Position numbers and translations under genes: made by a program
In this document: positions 28,287 through 37,441 of the stretch, piece after piece
How positions within the stretch are numbered: position 1 is the first letter of the stretch
Layout: every line of letters starts with the position of its first letter
The notes under the pieces: model-generated
The model's input: the letters and a program-made list of their open reading frames with translations, nothing else
What the model was told of the DNA's origin: nothing
The model's database searches: none
Assembly (NCBI GenBank): GCA_947491315.1
Contig: CANLII010000017.1
Location: 1-50,566, forward strand
Length of the DNA: 50,566 nt
Source: Ignavibacteria bacterium
GTDB taxonomy: Bacteria > Bacteroidota > Ignavibacteria > Kapaibacteriales > UBA961
Reading direction: 5' to 3'

Positions 28287-29684
28287 TTAGATATTGAGTC
28301 GTAATACAGGTGATACCATGAACACGGACTGATCAAATGGTCTCGATTCACTTCTTAAAGGAATTGAATATCGAGCATCCAAGTACAACCATTGTCCAAG
28401 TAACGGTAGATATAATCTTCCTAAGAAGATTTGATTCGAGAACTGTGCACTCAAACCAAATGGAAAGGTAGATTGATTGCGATATTCAACTTTTGCATAT
28501 AACCAATCCAAGAATTCTGTTGGATGGAAGAATCGCAAACCTTCAGTTTTATCATTCAATGTGAATGGACCCGAACTACCACCCAATTGATTGACAGCTA
28601 CTTCTCGGACTTCAGTATAATTCACACCAAGGTCAAAGCGAACATAATTTTCAGGACTCTCAGGATCCAACCACCAATTATAAAATATACCGGTGTTTCC
28701 TGTAATTCTTAGTAAGGGCGCCACAATCATAGGATCGCGTGGAGTAAGTGGATTTTCTCTGAAATATGCTGCATAGGTTGAACGCTCAATAGTCTTGAGG
28801 GTATCTATACCTTGCAATGGAACTTCAACGTGGAAAGTTATTCCAAAATTAGGTTCAAACGGTGCATGGAAATCAAAGCCGAAAATCCCTTTTCCGCCAT
28901 ATCCGGCATTCATGCGACGCTGTGGAACAAAGCTCAAAGCACCATTAGAAGTATCTTGCAATCTATAACCCATTCCAATATGGAAATGAAGCAGATTCGG
29001 AATCGCCTTACGAGTTGCAGGATCTTCATTCACATATAATGGATGCTGAACAACAACTTTTGCTTCACCTGCAGAAACGAAAGGCATACCTGCGCCTTCG
29101 GTTCCGATTTGTGAACGAATCCAATATCCATCTTCTTTACCGATTTTGAGGGTTTGCTCAAATGCAGACAAAGAATAGGAATGTGTAGCATTTGTAGGCA
29201 TTTCAAGATAATTGGTAATTGCTTCTATTTGAGCTTGTGAAGGAGCAGAAGCTACCGGAACATCTTGATGACAATAAGGTCTTTTGGGGTTAATCAATAA
29301 TGGTATCAAAGACTTAAGCTTAGATTCCACCTGATCTGCGGTCATTTTTTCTTTACCGCATTCCACAAGCAAGATATTATACTCTGGATTCTTGGGGTCT
29401 TTGATTGGTGCAGATGTTATCTGAATACTACGCATATCAAGATTATCTGCAGATCTACCATCCAATTTGAAAACTTGGAAAATTTGCAATTGCAAATTCG
29501 GCTCGCATACACTCCAACGAGGGAAATAAGGCAAAAGACCAGGATCGACTGATTTCAAATTCGCAAGTGCAAGTGAATCACTTGTTTGCGCTTGAAGTGT
29601 CATAAAACCTGATCCAGTCATCATGAAGATGGATAGGAAGAAGAGATGCAAGTATCGTTGTTTGATCATGGTTTTCATCACCAT
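28287..29684 (-). CDS. Predicted outer-membrane protein, middle member of envelope gene cluster
   Basis: 465 residues; signal peptide ending GFMTLQAQT. No named family recognised. After a roughly 150-residue soluble part with two cysteines (SVCEPNL, LVECGKE, and YCHQDVP), the rest is dense in amphipathic strands such as LHFHIGMGYRLQD, NFGITFHVEVPL, YVRFDLGVNYTEV, WLYAKVEYRNQ, and ends MVSPVLRLNI, which suggests a C-terminal outer-membrane barrel. It follows the 597-residue protein gene after 58 bases and ends with a strong terminator. The start could be any of three Met codons within six residues (MVMKTM). Confidence 0.68.
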   Translation of the reverse strand: MVMKTMIKQRYLHLFFLSIFMMTGSGFMTLQAQTSDSLALANLKSVDPGLLPYFPRWSVCEPNLQLQIFQVFKLDGRSADNLDMRSIQITSAPIKDPKNPEYNILLVECGKEKMTADQVESKLKSLIPLLINPKRPYCHQDVPVASAPSQAQIEAITNYLEMPTNATHSYSLSAFEQTLKIGKEDGYWIRSQIGTEGAGMPFVSAGEAKVVVQHPLYVNEDPATRKAIPNLLHFHIGMGYRLQDTSNGALSFVPQRRMNAGYGGKGIFGFDFHAPFEPNFGITFHVEVPLQGIDTLKTIERSTYAAYFRENPLTPRDPMIVAPLLRITGNTGIFYNWWLDPESPENYVRFDLGVNYTEVREVAVNQLGGSSGPFTLNDKTEGLRFFHPTEFLDWLYAKVEYRNQSTFPFGLSAQFSNQIFLGRLYLPLLGQWLYLDARYSIPLRSESRPFDQSVFMVSPVLRLNI

Positions 29685-29742
29685 TTATATCGTAAGTTAT
29701 CACTCAAATTAACAATGGCAATTACCATTGCTTCGCACTGAA

Positions 29743-31536
29743 TTAGAAATTGAACAACATCTGTAATGATGGTAGTACAATTGTTTGCTCTTCCCATGGC
29801 TTTGGATCGCGTAAAGCAACCAGAAAATATTGTGCCATAATTCTTAGATCGAAACCATTTACGACAGGAACTTGCGCCCAAACATCTCCGGACATAGATC
29901 CATCGAAGAATTGCAAGGAAGCTCCCCAAGGTACAGTGCGAGATCTATTCATGAATTCGATGCGTCCGGAAAGACCTGCCACAACCTCTGAGCCCTGAAG
30001 TCCATTCATCGCAGCTATTTTCAATTGATCGAAACGATTCAATGTTGAAAGATCTTCATATGAATATTGATCGACTTGACGATTCTTCTTTTCATAAATA
30101 GGACGCCCGTTTTCATCATTGCCATTTTGCTGCTCAAGCTCGGCAAAACGCTGAATGACATACATTGTTGCGCCAAGTTTGAAACGGAAGAAAGCTGTTC
30201 TGTCAATGTCAATTGCAAAGGAATAATGTGCCTGCGCATGAAAGCGTGGCAAATAACTCAAATCGAGTGAACGATAAGACGCTGAATCAGATTGACCGCT
30301 TGTATTACGTCCGGCAAACATGAATTGTGTCGAAACTGGATTGGATGCCGCAGAGCCAAATACATAACTACCGTTAAAATTAAATACTCCACCTTGATTC
30401 ACTAGCTTGATAGGGAAATCTAATGAGCCATAAATACCAAGACCAGCATTTGTCAATTTACGCTGTGCACTAAACACATCTGTTGCAAGTGAAGACCAAC
30501 CATTTGTTGGAAGTACAATACCGAACTTATTTGATTGCCACATCACATTGAGCGTCATGCGCTCACTCCACAAGGAAGGATAATTGATTTCAGGCATGCC
30601 ATAACGCAATTCAACGCCATAGAGAGGAAGATTCTTATTGTATACTCTTTTAACAGTAGAATCACCTTCAGCAGCATCAGGAACGAGATTGCCTTCTTCA
30701 TCAAACTCTTCCAATTTTCCATAATGGCGGAAGCGAATCAAATCGAACAATCCAATTGTCAATTCATTTGGTGAATCATATTCTTGTGGCTGTCCATCAG
30801 TGATGCGAAGATATTGCTGAATATCATCTTCATTTATTGAATATGTTGTGCCATATTTTTGAGGAAGAAATGTTGCGTCTTCGCCAATTCCTTGTGCCTC
30901 TGCAGTCACATTCTCAGCATCATTTTGAAGAATCTTTCTTTCCAGATATTCATAGAGAGTCTTAGCAATTCCCATGGTATCTGGTGAACCAACTTTTTGT
31001 AAATCATTCGCAAGAAAAATACCTTTCGGTGGATCGATGTTTTCATCAATCTTGGAAACCATTTCTTTGTTGCCGGAAGTCAGTAAACCAATAATTTCAA
31101 ACGGTTCACCTGTGCGAAATCTTGTTGTGACAATATACGCACGGCTAAACAATTCATCTTGCCATTTTGTATAAAGACGATAGTACTTTTCATATTCTCT
31201 GTCATCATTATTCATAGTACCACCACCATTGGCCTTAAAAAAGGCTACAACGTCAACTTCACCTTCATCAATGGCTTCCTGAACTTGATCTTTTTTCTTT
31301 GATCTATTGGCAGCAGCATTCATCTTGGGTTCTGGAACACCCAATAATGGATTAATTGCCGATACTGTACCATCATCCACTTGGAATATGAACACATTTG
31401 AGTATCGATAACTCTTGAATTTTCCGAGAATTGATCGGAGCTGCGCAGTTTGTTGCGATTGCAACTGTACTGCAGTAATGACCAGCATGAACAGTAAGGG
31501 AAGTACTGTCATAGGTCTAACAAATCTTGAACTCAT
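29743..31536 (-). CDS. Predicted outer-membrane protein with soluble N-terminal domain, envelope gene cluster
   Basis: 597 residues; signal peptide with core VLPLLFMLVITAVQLQSQ. No named family recognised. Residues about 30-300 look soluble and acidic (AIDEGEVDVVAFFKANGGG, EYEKYYRLYTKWQDELF). The C-terminal half has barrel-like strands (RMTLNVMWQSNKFGIVLP, NAGLGIYGSLDFPIKL, HAQAHYSFAIDID, FFRFKLGATMYVIQRFAEL, GSEVVAGLSGRIEFM) and a terminal aromatic residue (LQMLFNF), as in outer-membrane barrels. It lies 43 bases after the GldM-like gene and is probably translated from the same mRNA. The pairing suggests that it contacts the inner-membrane partner across the periplasm. Confidence 0.7.
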   Translation of the reverse strand: MSSRFVRPMTVLPLLFMLVITAVQLQSQQTAQLRSILGKFKSYRYSNVFIFQVDDGTVSAINPLLGVPEPKMNAAANRSKKKDQVQEAIDEGEVDVVAFFKANGGGTMNNDDREYEKYYRLYTKWQDELFSRAYIVTTRFRTGEPFEIIGLLTSGNKEMVSKIDENIDPPKGIFLANDLQKVGSPDTMGIAKTLYEYLERKILQNDAENVTAEAQGIGEDATFLPQKYGTTYSINEDDIQQYLRITDGQPQEYDSPNELTIGLFDLIRFRHYGKLEEFDEEGNLVPDAAEGDSTVKRVYNKNLPLYGVELRYGMPEINYPSLWSERMTLNVMWQSNKFGIVLPTNGWSSLATDVFSAQRKLTNAGLGIYGSLDFPIKLVNQGGVFNFNGSYVFGSAASNPVSTQFMFAGRNTSGQSDSASYRSLDLSYLPRFHAQAHYSFAIDIDRTAFFRFKLGATMYVIQRFAELEQQNGNDENGRPIYEKKNRQVDQYSYEDLSTLNRFDQLKIAAMNGLQGSEVVAGLSGRIEFMNRSRTVPWGASLQFFDGSMSGDVWAQVPVVNGFDLRIMAQYFLVALRDPKPWEEQTIVLPSLQMLFNF

Positions 31537-31579
31537 TATCTGCTTTCTCCGGGATTACTGGGGGATAGCATGAAAAAAA

Positions 31580-33781
31580 TTAAAATACAATATTGAACTT
31601 GCAAGACTTCGTCGCTTCGGGAGATGTTTCTCCATTTGGCAACTGAGCAGCAGCCTTTGCAGTTACTTTGACGGAGCCACCCGTACCTCTTGGAACAGGA
31701 ATCTTACCATCAAGTTTATAACTTTGTGTCCACTTGCCAGCTGTTAGTTTTGGCTCACCGACAGGAACAACCTTATAACCTTTTATGTTTTGTTCCTTCA
31801 GTTCGAACTTCACACCTTTGATCGTCGGGGTGATATCTGTGTAAGCAGGAGCTTTAATCTCAACATTAACAAAAAAGACAGGTGTTTTTGCATCAGTGAT
31901 TCTGGATGCATCTCCACATACAATTCGAGGACGCTTAGGACCAGGTTGTGTCTCAACAGCAAGCGAGCCGTCTGTTGGGAAAATTTGAACTTGAATGGAT
32001 TGATCTTTTGGATCCTGCCATATAATTCTGAGGCTCACTTTGTCAGCATCGAGTGGAACAGTATAACCATCATTCGATCCAACTTGCAAGCCAACCACGG
32101 GTGATTTCTTGGTAGTTCCTTCAATGATTGTTCTAAACTGGCTTCCTGGTATTGTGCTTCCTGAATTTGGTACAGCCGTGAACTCAAGAGCATCACCCTT
32201 GGATAGGGATTTAACTAATCCTGTGATTTCCTCCTCATTCCGAACATCCTCTCCATCCTCAGTTTTTACAGTAGCCAAACCGGTTGCGAATACTTTGAGA
32301 TTACATTCTTCAACAACAGTTTTACCTGCAGAAGCAAGTGATGCCGTGATCTTATATTCACCGGGAGCAAGATCTCTGTTTACTTCAACTTTATAACGGC
32401 CTGCTTTTCCATTTGTACTTGTTGGACCTACTTTCGTGATTGTCACACCTGAGTTAGATCCATTAAATTGAATAGAAGGAGTTGCTTTATCATAAAGATT
32501 AGCAACAAATGTTGCCACATATTTTCCTGCTTTGTCGAATGAGTAGATTTGAGCATTGTCATCCCATGTAAGAATTGGATCTTCTTGTTCAATTTCAGGT
32601 TGCTGAACAAAAATATCAATCTCGATACTACCTTTATTCTGATCAAATGTGGTATATCTACCGGGTGACAAAAGCTTGGCGATATATCCAAACAAGTCAA
32701 TGCGACTTGAACTCTGACTAGATTTTTCACCATCACTACCCTTCGAAACTTTTTCCTTTGCAAGCTCCAATGCATCATTGAATTTGTCTACATCAAGTGA
32801 TCCATTCGCAAATGCATCAGCCGAAGGAATTCCTGTACCTGCCAATTGCCCAGCCAATTGGCGCTGAACACTTCTCAAATCTTTTACTTTCAATTGAACC
32901 GTACCAATGTTCACCTTCTGATCATCCTTCAATGAATTGAATTTTTGGTCAGCGGAAATACCCATGATACGATTTGTTTGAGAACTAAATCGAAGCTTAT
33001 ACCAACCCGGTTTGCTCGGTGGTTGGAAATTACAAACGAATGCACGCTTCGTGAGTTTTTGATTGTTTGATGTACGAAGTCTCTCAGTCTTTTCTACGGA
33101 ATAGCCAAAAATACGATTGACTCGCGCAGAATCCGGAGGTGCAAATTGGACAATGTCACCAGTTTTCACAGATGCTTCTGAATACACTGGATCTTTGTAA
33201 TCTTTCATTGAATTTGTATTCAATTCCAATTTGCGTGTTACCTGCAATTCCCAAGAATCAGGAGATGTGGCATTTGGCGGATTCGCAAGCTTCATCCCAG
33301 CTTGGGGTGACAGCATAACTTTTTTGAATTCAGATGGAACAGGTGATGGTGGGACATCAACCTCTTTACTGGAATTATAATAGATTTCGTATTGAATCTC
33401 TTGCACATTGGCAAGCTTCTTCAATGTTTCAATTTTCTCTTTCTTTTGAGCAGCATCCATTCCTTCCATATTCAATGCTGAAGCAACTTCCGTTACACCA
33501 ACTTCGATATAATATGTACGAAATTTCTTAAAAAACTTTTGTTGTTCAATTGGAAGCTTTTCAGATAGAACAATAGCATCCTGCGGTCTTGTATTAATAC
33601 CCTCTGTTCCTGCCCCTGACTGCAACTGAGTCAAAATACTCTCTACTATCCGCATGGATTCTTGCTGCTTCTTCAATAGATGCTCTTCAGCTTCATCGCG
33701 TTCCACGATGATGATGAGAAGCTCCAGAATAACTGCAAGATAGAGAACGAAATAAACCTTTCCGGCTCCGCCTTTTGACAT
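31580..33781 (-). CDS. GldM/PorM-like inner-membrane protein with periplasmic beta domains
   Basis: 733 residues. One membrane helix at residues 9-26 (VYFVLYLAVILELLIIIV) with a glutamate inside it (Glu20), then charged helices with coiled-coil character to about residue 150 and a chain of Ig-like beta domains to the C-terminus. This outline (short basic cytoplasmic start, one helix near the N-terminus, helical first domain, several beta domains) is that of GldM/PorM, the periplasm-spanning arm of the type IX secretion motor. I see no direct sequence signature, so the assignment is by architecture. No GldL-like protein is adjacent. Two outer-membrane-type genes follow in the same direction. 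The gene is first in its transcript, with REP-like palindromes upstream. Confidence 0.6.
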   Translation of the reverse strand: MSKGGAGKVYFVLYLAVILELLIIIVERDEAEEHLLKKQQESMRIVESILTQLQSGAGTEGINTRPQDAIVLSEKLPIEQQKFFKKFRTYYIEVGVTEVASALNMEGMDAAQKKEKIETLKKLANVQEIQYEIYYNSSKEVDVPPSPVPSEFKKVMLSPQAGMKLANPPNATSPDSWELQVTRKLELNTNSMKDYKDPVYSEASVKTGDIVQFAPPDSARVNRIFGYSVEKTERLRTSNNQKLTKRAFVCNFQPPSKPGWYKLRFSSQTNRIMGISADQKFNSLKDDQKVNIGTVQLKVKDLRSVQRQLAGQLAGTGIPSADAFANGSLDVDKFNDALELAKEKVSKGSDGEKSSQSSSRIDLFGYIAKLLSPGRYTTFDQNKGSIEIDIFVQQPEIEQEDPILTWDDNAQIYSFDKAGKYVATFVANLYDKATPSIQFNGSNSGVTITKVGPTSTNGKAGRYKVEVNRDLAPGEYKITASLASAGKTVVEECNLKVFATGLATVKTEDGEDVRNEEEITGLVKSLSKGDALEFTAVPNSGSTIPGSQFRTIIEGTTKKSPVVGLQVGSNDGYTVPLDADKVSLRIIWQDPKDQSIQVQIFPTDGSLAVETQPGPKRPRIVCGDASRITDAKTPVFFVNVEIKAPAYTDITPTIKGVKFELKEQNIKGYKVVPVGEPKLTAGKWTQSYKLDGKIPVPRGTGGSVKVTAKAAAQLPNGETSPEATKSCKFNIVF

Positions 33782-33940
33782 ATCTTGACTCCGCTTGAAG
33801 ACCTAAGACAAAAAATATAGAATTACGTGGACCGCTCGAAAGCAGTCGGCAAACAGTTTGGTTTTGTTATTGATACTATAAGCCCTGCGAATCATCACAA
33901 GGCTTATCTACTTCGCACCATGGACGTCGAAGCATGTGCA

Positions 33941-34012
33941 CCACGGATGAATCCGTGGTTTAGACACTATTGGTCTGGACGCTCATGTTTTTGCCCATGG
34001 ATGAATCCATGA
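33941..34012. repeat. Pair of REP-like palindromes
   Basis: Two related hairpins: CCACGGATGAATCCGTGG (33941-33958; eight-base arms) and CATGGATGAATCCATG (33996-34011; seven-base arms), sharing the core GGATGAATCC and separated by 37 bases. The loop is TGAA in both. This resembles bacterial REP/BIME sequences mobilised by RAYT transposases, but no such transposase gene is in the window. The second palindrome ends five bases before the stop codon of the small exported protein gene (read on the minus strand) and could end its transcript. The rest of 33782-34016 shows no gene. Confidence 0.6.
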
Positions 34013-34016
34013 GTTA

Positions 34017-34250
34017 TTAGTTTTTAGGTGCTACTTCTTTCTTTGCATTATCTGCAGAAGTCTTTGAGCAATTGTCGCCTTTGGCTTCTTTTGAACTCAT
34101 TTTCTTCTTACAACAAGCCATACCATCTTCTTTGGAAGCTTCTTTCGCACATTCTGCTTTTGTTTTTGTTCCGCAATCTGCTGACATCATTATAGGAGCA
34201 GCAATGAATGCACTCAAAACAAATGCCATGATCATGTTTTTCGATTTCAT
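34017..34250 (-). CDS. Small cysteine- and lysine-rich exported protein
   Basis: 77 residues from the ATG at 34250 (another ATG at 34262 would add four). The start MKSKNMIMAFVLSAFIAAPI is a signal peptide, and the mature part of about 50 residues is very rich in Lys, Glu, Ala and Cys: five cysteines in CGTKTKAEC, ACC and NC settings. It has no membrane segment after the signal. It could bind a metal or form disulphides in the periplasm, but I know no family for it. It lies between REP-like palindromes and the putative origin region and is read towards the GldM-like gene. Confidence 0.6.
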   Translation of the reverse strand: MKSKNMIMAFVLSAFIAAPIMMSADCGTKTKAECAKEASKEDGMACCKKKMSSKEAKGDNCSKTSADNAKKEVAPKN

Positions 34251-34262
34251 GGTACACTCCAT

Positions 34263-34553
34263 ATCAAAATATGTGGATAATTTCTTACAAAGAACAATAT
34301 GCTCTTAGTAATCGAGGCGCAATATATTGATTAAGAACCCTATGGACAAAGGAAATTTCGATTATAATGCGTTCAAAATCTTTCCTCTTACTTATAAGAC
34401 AATGTTTTATTTCCGTTCCTGACTATGTAAATTCAAAAAGTTATCAACATCACTTAATCGCTTGATACATCTATATATATGCGATTTTCCCCATAATTCC
34501 ATAGATTTGTCATTGTTTCTAGATGTGAATAAGTTATCCACATACCTTCTCCT
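34263..34553. other. Candidate chromosomal replication origin (DnaA-box cluster)
   Basis: A non-coding AT-rich stretch of about 290 bases between divergent genes. It has three perfect matches to the DnaA box TTATNCACA: 34272-34280 (minus, TTATCCACA), 34524-34532 (minus, TTATTCACA) and 34534-34542 (plus, TTATCCACA), plus one near-match at 34441-34449 (TTATCAACA). The two boxes at 34524-34542 are back to back. A run CTATATATAT at about 34471-34480 could be an unwinding element. Genes to the left are almost all leftward, as expected for a leading strand leaving this point. dnaA is not in the window, but rpmH-rnpA-yidD, often close to the origin, is 26 kb away. Confidence 0.6.
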
Positions 34554-35684
34554 ATGATATATTTAGACAACTCGGCCACCACCAAAATAGACGAAGAATT
34601 TTTTTCTGCAATGATGCCCTGGATGCAAGAAAAATTTGGAAATCCATCATCTCCCTATGCATTGGGTAGACAATCAAGGGTAGTAATTGAAGAAGCAAGA
34701 GAAGAAATTGCATCCTCAATCAATGCTCATCCGGCTGAAATCATCTTCACTAGCGGTGGAACAGAATCCAATAATGCATTACTCAAAAGTGCATGCATTG
34801 AGTCAGAGCTTATAGACTCTTTGCTCATCTCCGCAATCGAACATCATGCTGTCTCTCATACAGCGGAATGGCTTGCCACACAAGGATTTGCGATACATAC
34901 TGCCCCAGTTGACACTATTGGAAAAGTTGTGGAACATTGGCCTGAATTGCTCCCGAGCTCACGATGCCTCATCAGTTTCATGCATGCGAATAATGAAATC
35001 GGTATCATTCAAGATATCTCCAAAATAAAAGCCAGAATACCCGATACTTGTTTTGTTCATACAGATGCAGTGCAGAGTTATGGGAAAATCCCGATTGATA
35101 TCGCGCAATTAGGCGTGGATTTTCTGTCCATTTCCGCTCATAAAATTCATGGTCCGAAAGGCATTGGAGCCATGTTTATACGCAAAGGCATTGATTTTAA
35201 GTCGCATCAGCATGGCGGTGGACAAGAAAGAAATCGTCGGGCAGGAACAGAATCACCAGCTCTCATCGTGGGCTTTCAATATGCAGCACGAAAAGCAATG
35301 AAGGAAATGGAGCAAAGACATGTCCACATGCGTGCTTTGCAAGATCATATGCGCTCATTGATTCGTGAATATATACCCCAAGCACGCATCAATACCACGG
35401 AATCTCATGCAGATTGTCTTCCTTCCATTCTGAATGTCTCTTTTTCCGATATTCAAGATGGAGAGTCGATTCTACAATTGATGGATATGGCCAATATCGC
35501 CGTCTCAAATGGCTCGGCATGCGTGTCAGGTAGCCAGCAACCTTCGCATGTACTTCAAGCAATTGGACTGAGCGACAAAGAAGCCAAAGCTGCCGTGAGA
35601 TTTTCTTTTTGTAAAGACAATACCAAAGATGAAGTGGAACAAGCTGTATCACAACTCAAAGTAATTATTGATTCGATGTCTTGA
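34554..35684 (+). CDS. Cysteine desulfurase (NifS/IscS family)
   Basis: 376 residues. Fold-type I PLP enzyme with YLDNSATTKI, FTSGGTESNNALL, AIEHHAVSH, FMHANNEIG, HTDAVQSYGKIPID, the PLP lysine in SISAHKIHGPKGIGA, QERNRRAGTESP, and the active cysteine in VSNGSACVSGSQQPSHVL. It takes sulfur from cysteine for Fe-S clusters or tRNA thiolation. No iscU or nifU is next to it, so the acceptor cannot be read from context. The extended loop around the catalytic cysteine is group I-like. Its last 20 bases overlap the end of the convergent comEA-like gene. The ATG follows the DnaA-box cluster by 12 bases. Confidence 0.95.
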   Translation: MIYLDNSATTKIDEEFFSAMMPWMQEKFGNPSSPYALGRQSRVVIEEAREEIASSINAHPAEIIFTSGGTESNNALLKSACIESELIDSLLISAIEHHAVSHTAEWLATQGFAIHTAPVDTIGKVVEHWPELLPSSRCLISFMHANNEIGIIQDISKIKARIPDTCFVHTDAVQSYGKIPIDIAQLGVDFLSISAHKIHGPKGIGAMFIRKGIDFKSHQHGGGQERNRRAGTESPALIVGFQYAARKAMKEMEQRHVHMRALQDHMRSLIREYIPQARINTTESHADCLPSILNVSFSDIQDGESILQLMDMANIAVSNGSACVSGSQQPSHVLQAIGLSDKEAKAAVRFSFCKDNTKDEVEQAVSQLKVIIDSMS

Positions 35685-36210
35685 CGGACTTCTTCCCAAC
35701 TTTGAGCCATTGTTTCATCTTTTCAAATTTTTTCTCGCCAATCCCTTTCACATTCATGATGTCTTCAATATTCATGAATGTATTCTCTTTTCTATATTCC
35801 AGAATCTTCTCTGCAGTGGAAGGTCCAATACCGGGTATATTCATCAAAGCGGATTTTGAGGCACTATTTATATCAATGATTGCTGGTGATTTTTCTTCTT
35901 TCTTGGGAAATCTTACACCTACATCTTTGTCCAATAGTGATGGCATGGAGTCATGAATCATGCTGCCAGCCAACACAGAATCAACTCTTGCATCTTCAGC
36001 TTTGAGAATACTGTCAATGATGTGATTTGCCCTTTGAATTCCCTCTTGTGCCCTTACACCAGTAAGTGAAATTGTACCCGTTCTCCGCAAAATCATACCG
36101 GTGATACCTCCCGAAAGGAAGATCAATAGAATGATCACTTCTTGTTTTGTAAAACCAAATGCTGTTTGCAAGAACAAATGAAATTGTTCTTTTCTTGATA
36201 TCTTCTGCAT
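35665..36210 (-). CDS. ComEA-like helix-hairpin-helix protein with N-terminal membrane helix
   Basis: 181 residues. A membrane helix lies at residues about 24-40 (VIILLIFLSGGITGMIL), followed by a variable linker and a ComEA-type double helix-hairpin-helix at the C-terminus: DINSASKSALMNIPGIGPSTAEKILEYR and FMNIEDIMNVKGIGEKKFEKMK are its two halves, each with the G-I-G turn. ComEA proteins bind double-stranded DNA in the periplasm for natural transformation; in Bacteroidota such proteins are widespread and the role is less certain. It lies 29 bases after dnaJ and is probably the last gene of the grpE-dnaJ operon. Confidence 0.85.
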   Translation of the reverse strand: MQKISRKEQFHLFLQTAFGFTKQEVIILLIFLSGGITGMILRRTGTISLTGVRAQEGIQRANHIIDSILKAEDARVDSVLAGSMIHDSMPSLLDKDVGVRFPKKEEKSPAIIDINSASKSALMNIPGIGPSTAEKILEYRKENTFMNIEDIMNVKGIGEKKFEKMKQWLKVGKKSVKTSNQ

Positions 36211-36239
36211 GTAATTTCCCCTGAATCAACTACTCATTT

Positions 36240-37424
36240 TCAACCTGAAAATGCTCCCTTCATTTTATCGAAAAACGCTGATTTCCTCGCTGATTCTGAA
36301 TGATCATCACCAAAATCTCTCACAGGATTGATATGATCTGACTGCGCAAGGTCTTTCAGCATCTTCTTTTCTTCAGAATTCAGCGAAGTTGGTACATGCA
36401 CATTGACATGCACATGTTGATGCCCTCTTCCACTTGATTGCAAATGCTTGATACCCTTTTCTCTAAGTGTGATAATAGTACCGGGTTGGGTACCTGCTTT
36501 GATGTTAATTTCTTCAAAGCCATAGAGCGTGGGCACTTCAACTTTGGCTCCCAAAGCCGCTTCCGGATAGCTCATCACCAATTCAAAGAGGATGTCATCT
36601 TGCTCTCGGATAAAAAACGAATGTTCTTTTTCTTCAATCATGATCAATACATCACCCGCATCTCCGCCTCTTTTGCCGGCATTGCCTCTACCTCGCAAAG
36701 GGATATAATTACCTTCACTCACGCCTGCGGGAACATCAACAGTTTCAGTGTTTTCACCGGTAATTCTACCTTCACCATTGCAAGTATTGCATAAATCCTT
36801 GATTATCTTACCGGAACCCGAGCAATTTGCACAAGGAGCGATATTCACGAATTGACCAAACATCGAGCGTGAGATTTGTCTAACCTCACCGGCTCCATTA
36901 CATGCTGAACATGTGGAATAACCTGATCCACCATTAGCACCGGTTCCGGAACATGCTGCGCAAGTGCAAAACTTCTTGATTTTAAGTGTCTTTGAAACAC
37001 CTTTTGCGATTTCCTCAAGCGTTAACTGCATGCGAACGCGCATGTCTTGTCCGGGTTGTCCCATGGAAGGAGATCTTCTTTGCTGTCCACCAGCAAAAAA
37101 CTCATCGAAGATGGAACCCCCTGCTGCACCACCAAAGAATTGATTGAAGACACTAAACACATCATTCATGTTTTGTGATGAGTGGAAGTCTTGTCCACTC
37201 TTCATCCCATCATGACCGAAACGATCATATCGAGCGCGTTTATTGTCATCGCTCAATACCTCAAATGCCTCGGTTGCCTCTTTGAATTTATCTTCCGCTT
37301 CTATGTTATCCGGATTGCGATCAGGATGATATTGCAGTGCAAGTTTGCGATATGCCGATTTGATTTCATCAGCACCTGCTTGCTTCATTATGCCAAGGAC
37401 TTCATAATAATCTCTTTTGCTCAT
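36240..37424 (-). CDS. dnaJ: Chaperone DnaJ
   Basis: 394 residues with the full type I layout: J domain with the DnaK-stimulating HPD in [10 protein letters not shown], a Gly/Phe-rich segment, a zinc domain with four CxxCxGxG repeats ([32 protein letters not shown]) and the two substrate-binding beta domains. It hands unfolded proteins to DnaK and speeds ATP hydrolysis. It follows grpE by 17 bases; dnaK is not in the window. No CIRCE element (TTAGCACTC-N9-GAGTGCTAA) is seen upstream of the pair, so control by HrcA is not supported. Confidence 0.97.
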   Translation of the reverse strand: MSKRDYYEVLGIMKQAGADEIKSAYRKLALQYHPDRNPDNIEAEDKFKEATEAFEVLSDDNKRARYDRFGHDGMKSGQDFHSSQNMNDVFSVFNQFFGGAAGGSIFDEFFAGGQQRRSPSMGQPGQDMRVRMQLTLEEIAKGVSKTLKIKKFCTCAACSGTGANGGSGYSTCSACNGAGEVRQISRSMFGQFVNIAPCANCSGSGKIIKDLCNTCNGEGRITGENTETVDVPAGVSEGNYIPLRGRGNAGKRGGDAGDVLIMIEEKEHSFFIREQDDILFELVMSYPEAALGAKVEVPTLYGFEEINIKAGTQPGTIITLREKGIKHLQSSGRGHQHVHVNVHVPTSLNSEEKKMLKDLAQSDHINPVRDFGDDHSESARKSAFFDKMKGAFSG

Positions 37425-37441
37425 ATTGGTCTTCTGTATGA

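Noticed and set aside
33827-34012. 61-codon plus-strand frame over the REP-like region
   Set aside because: It is made largely of the two palindromes and has no signal peptide or known motif, so it is not supported as a gene.
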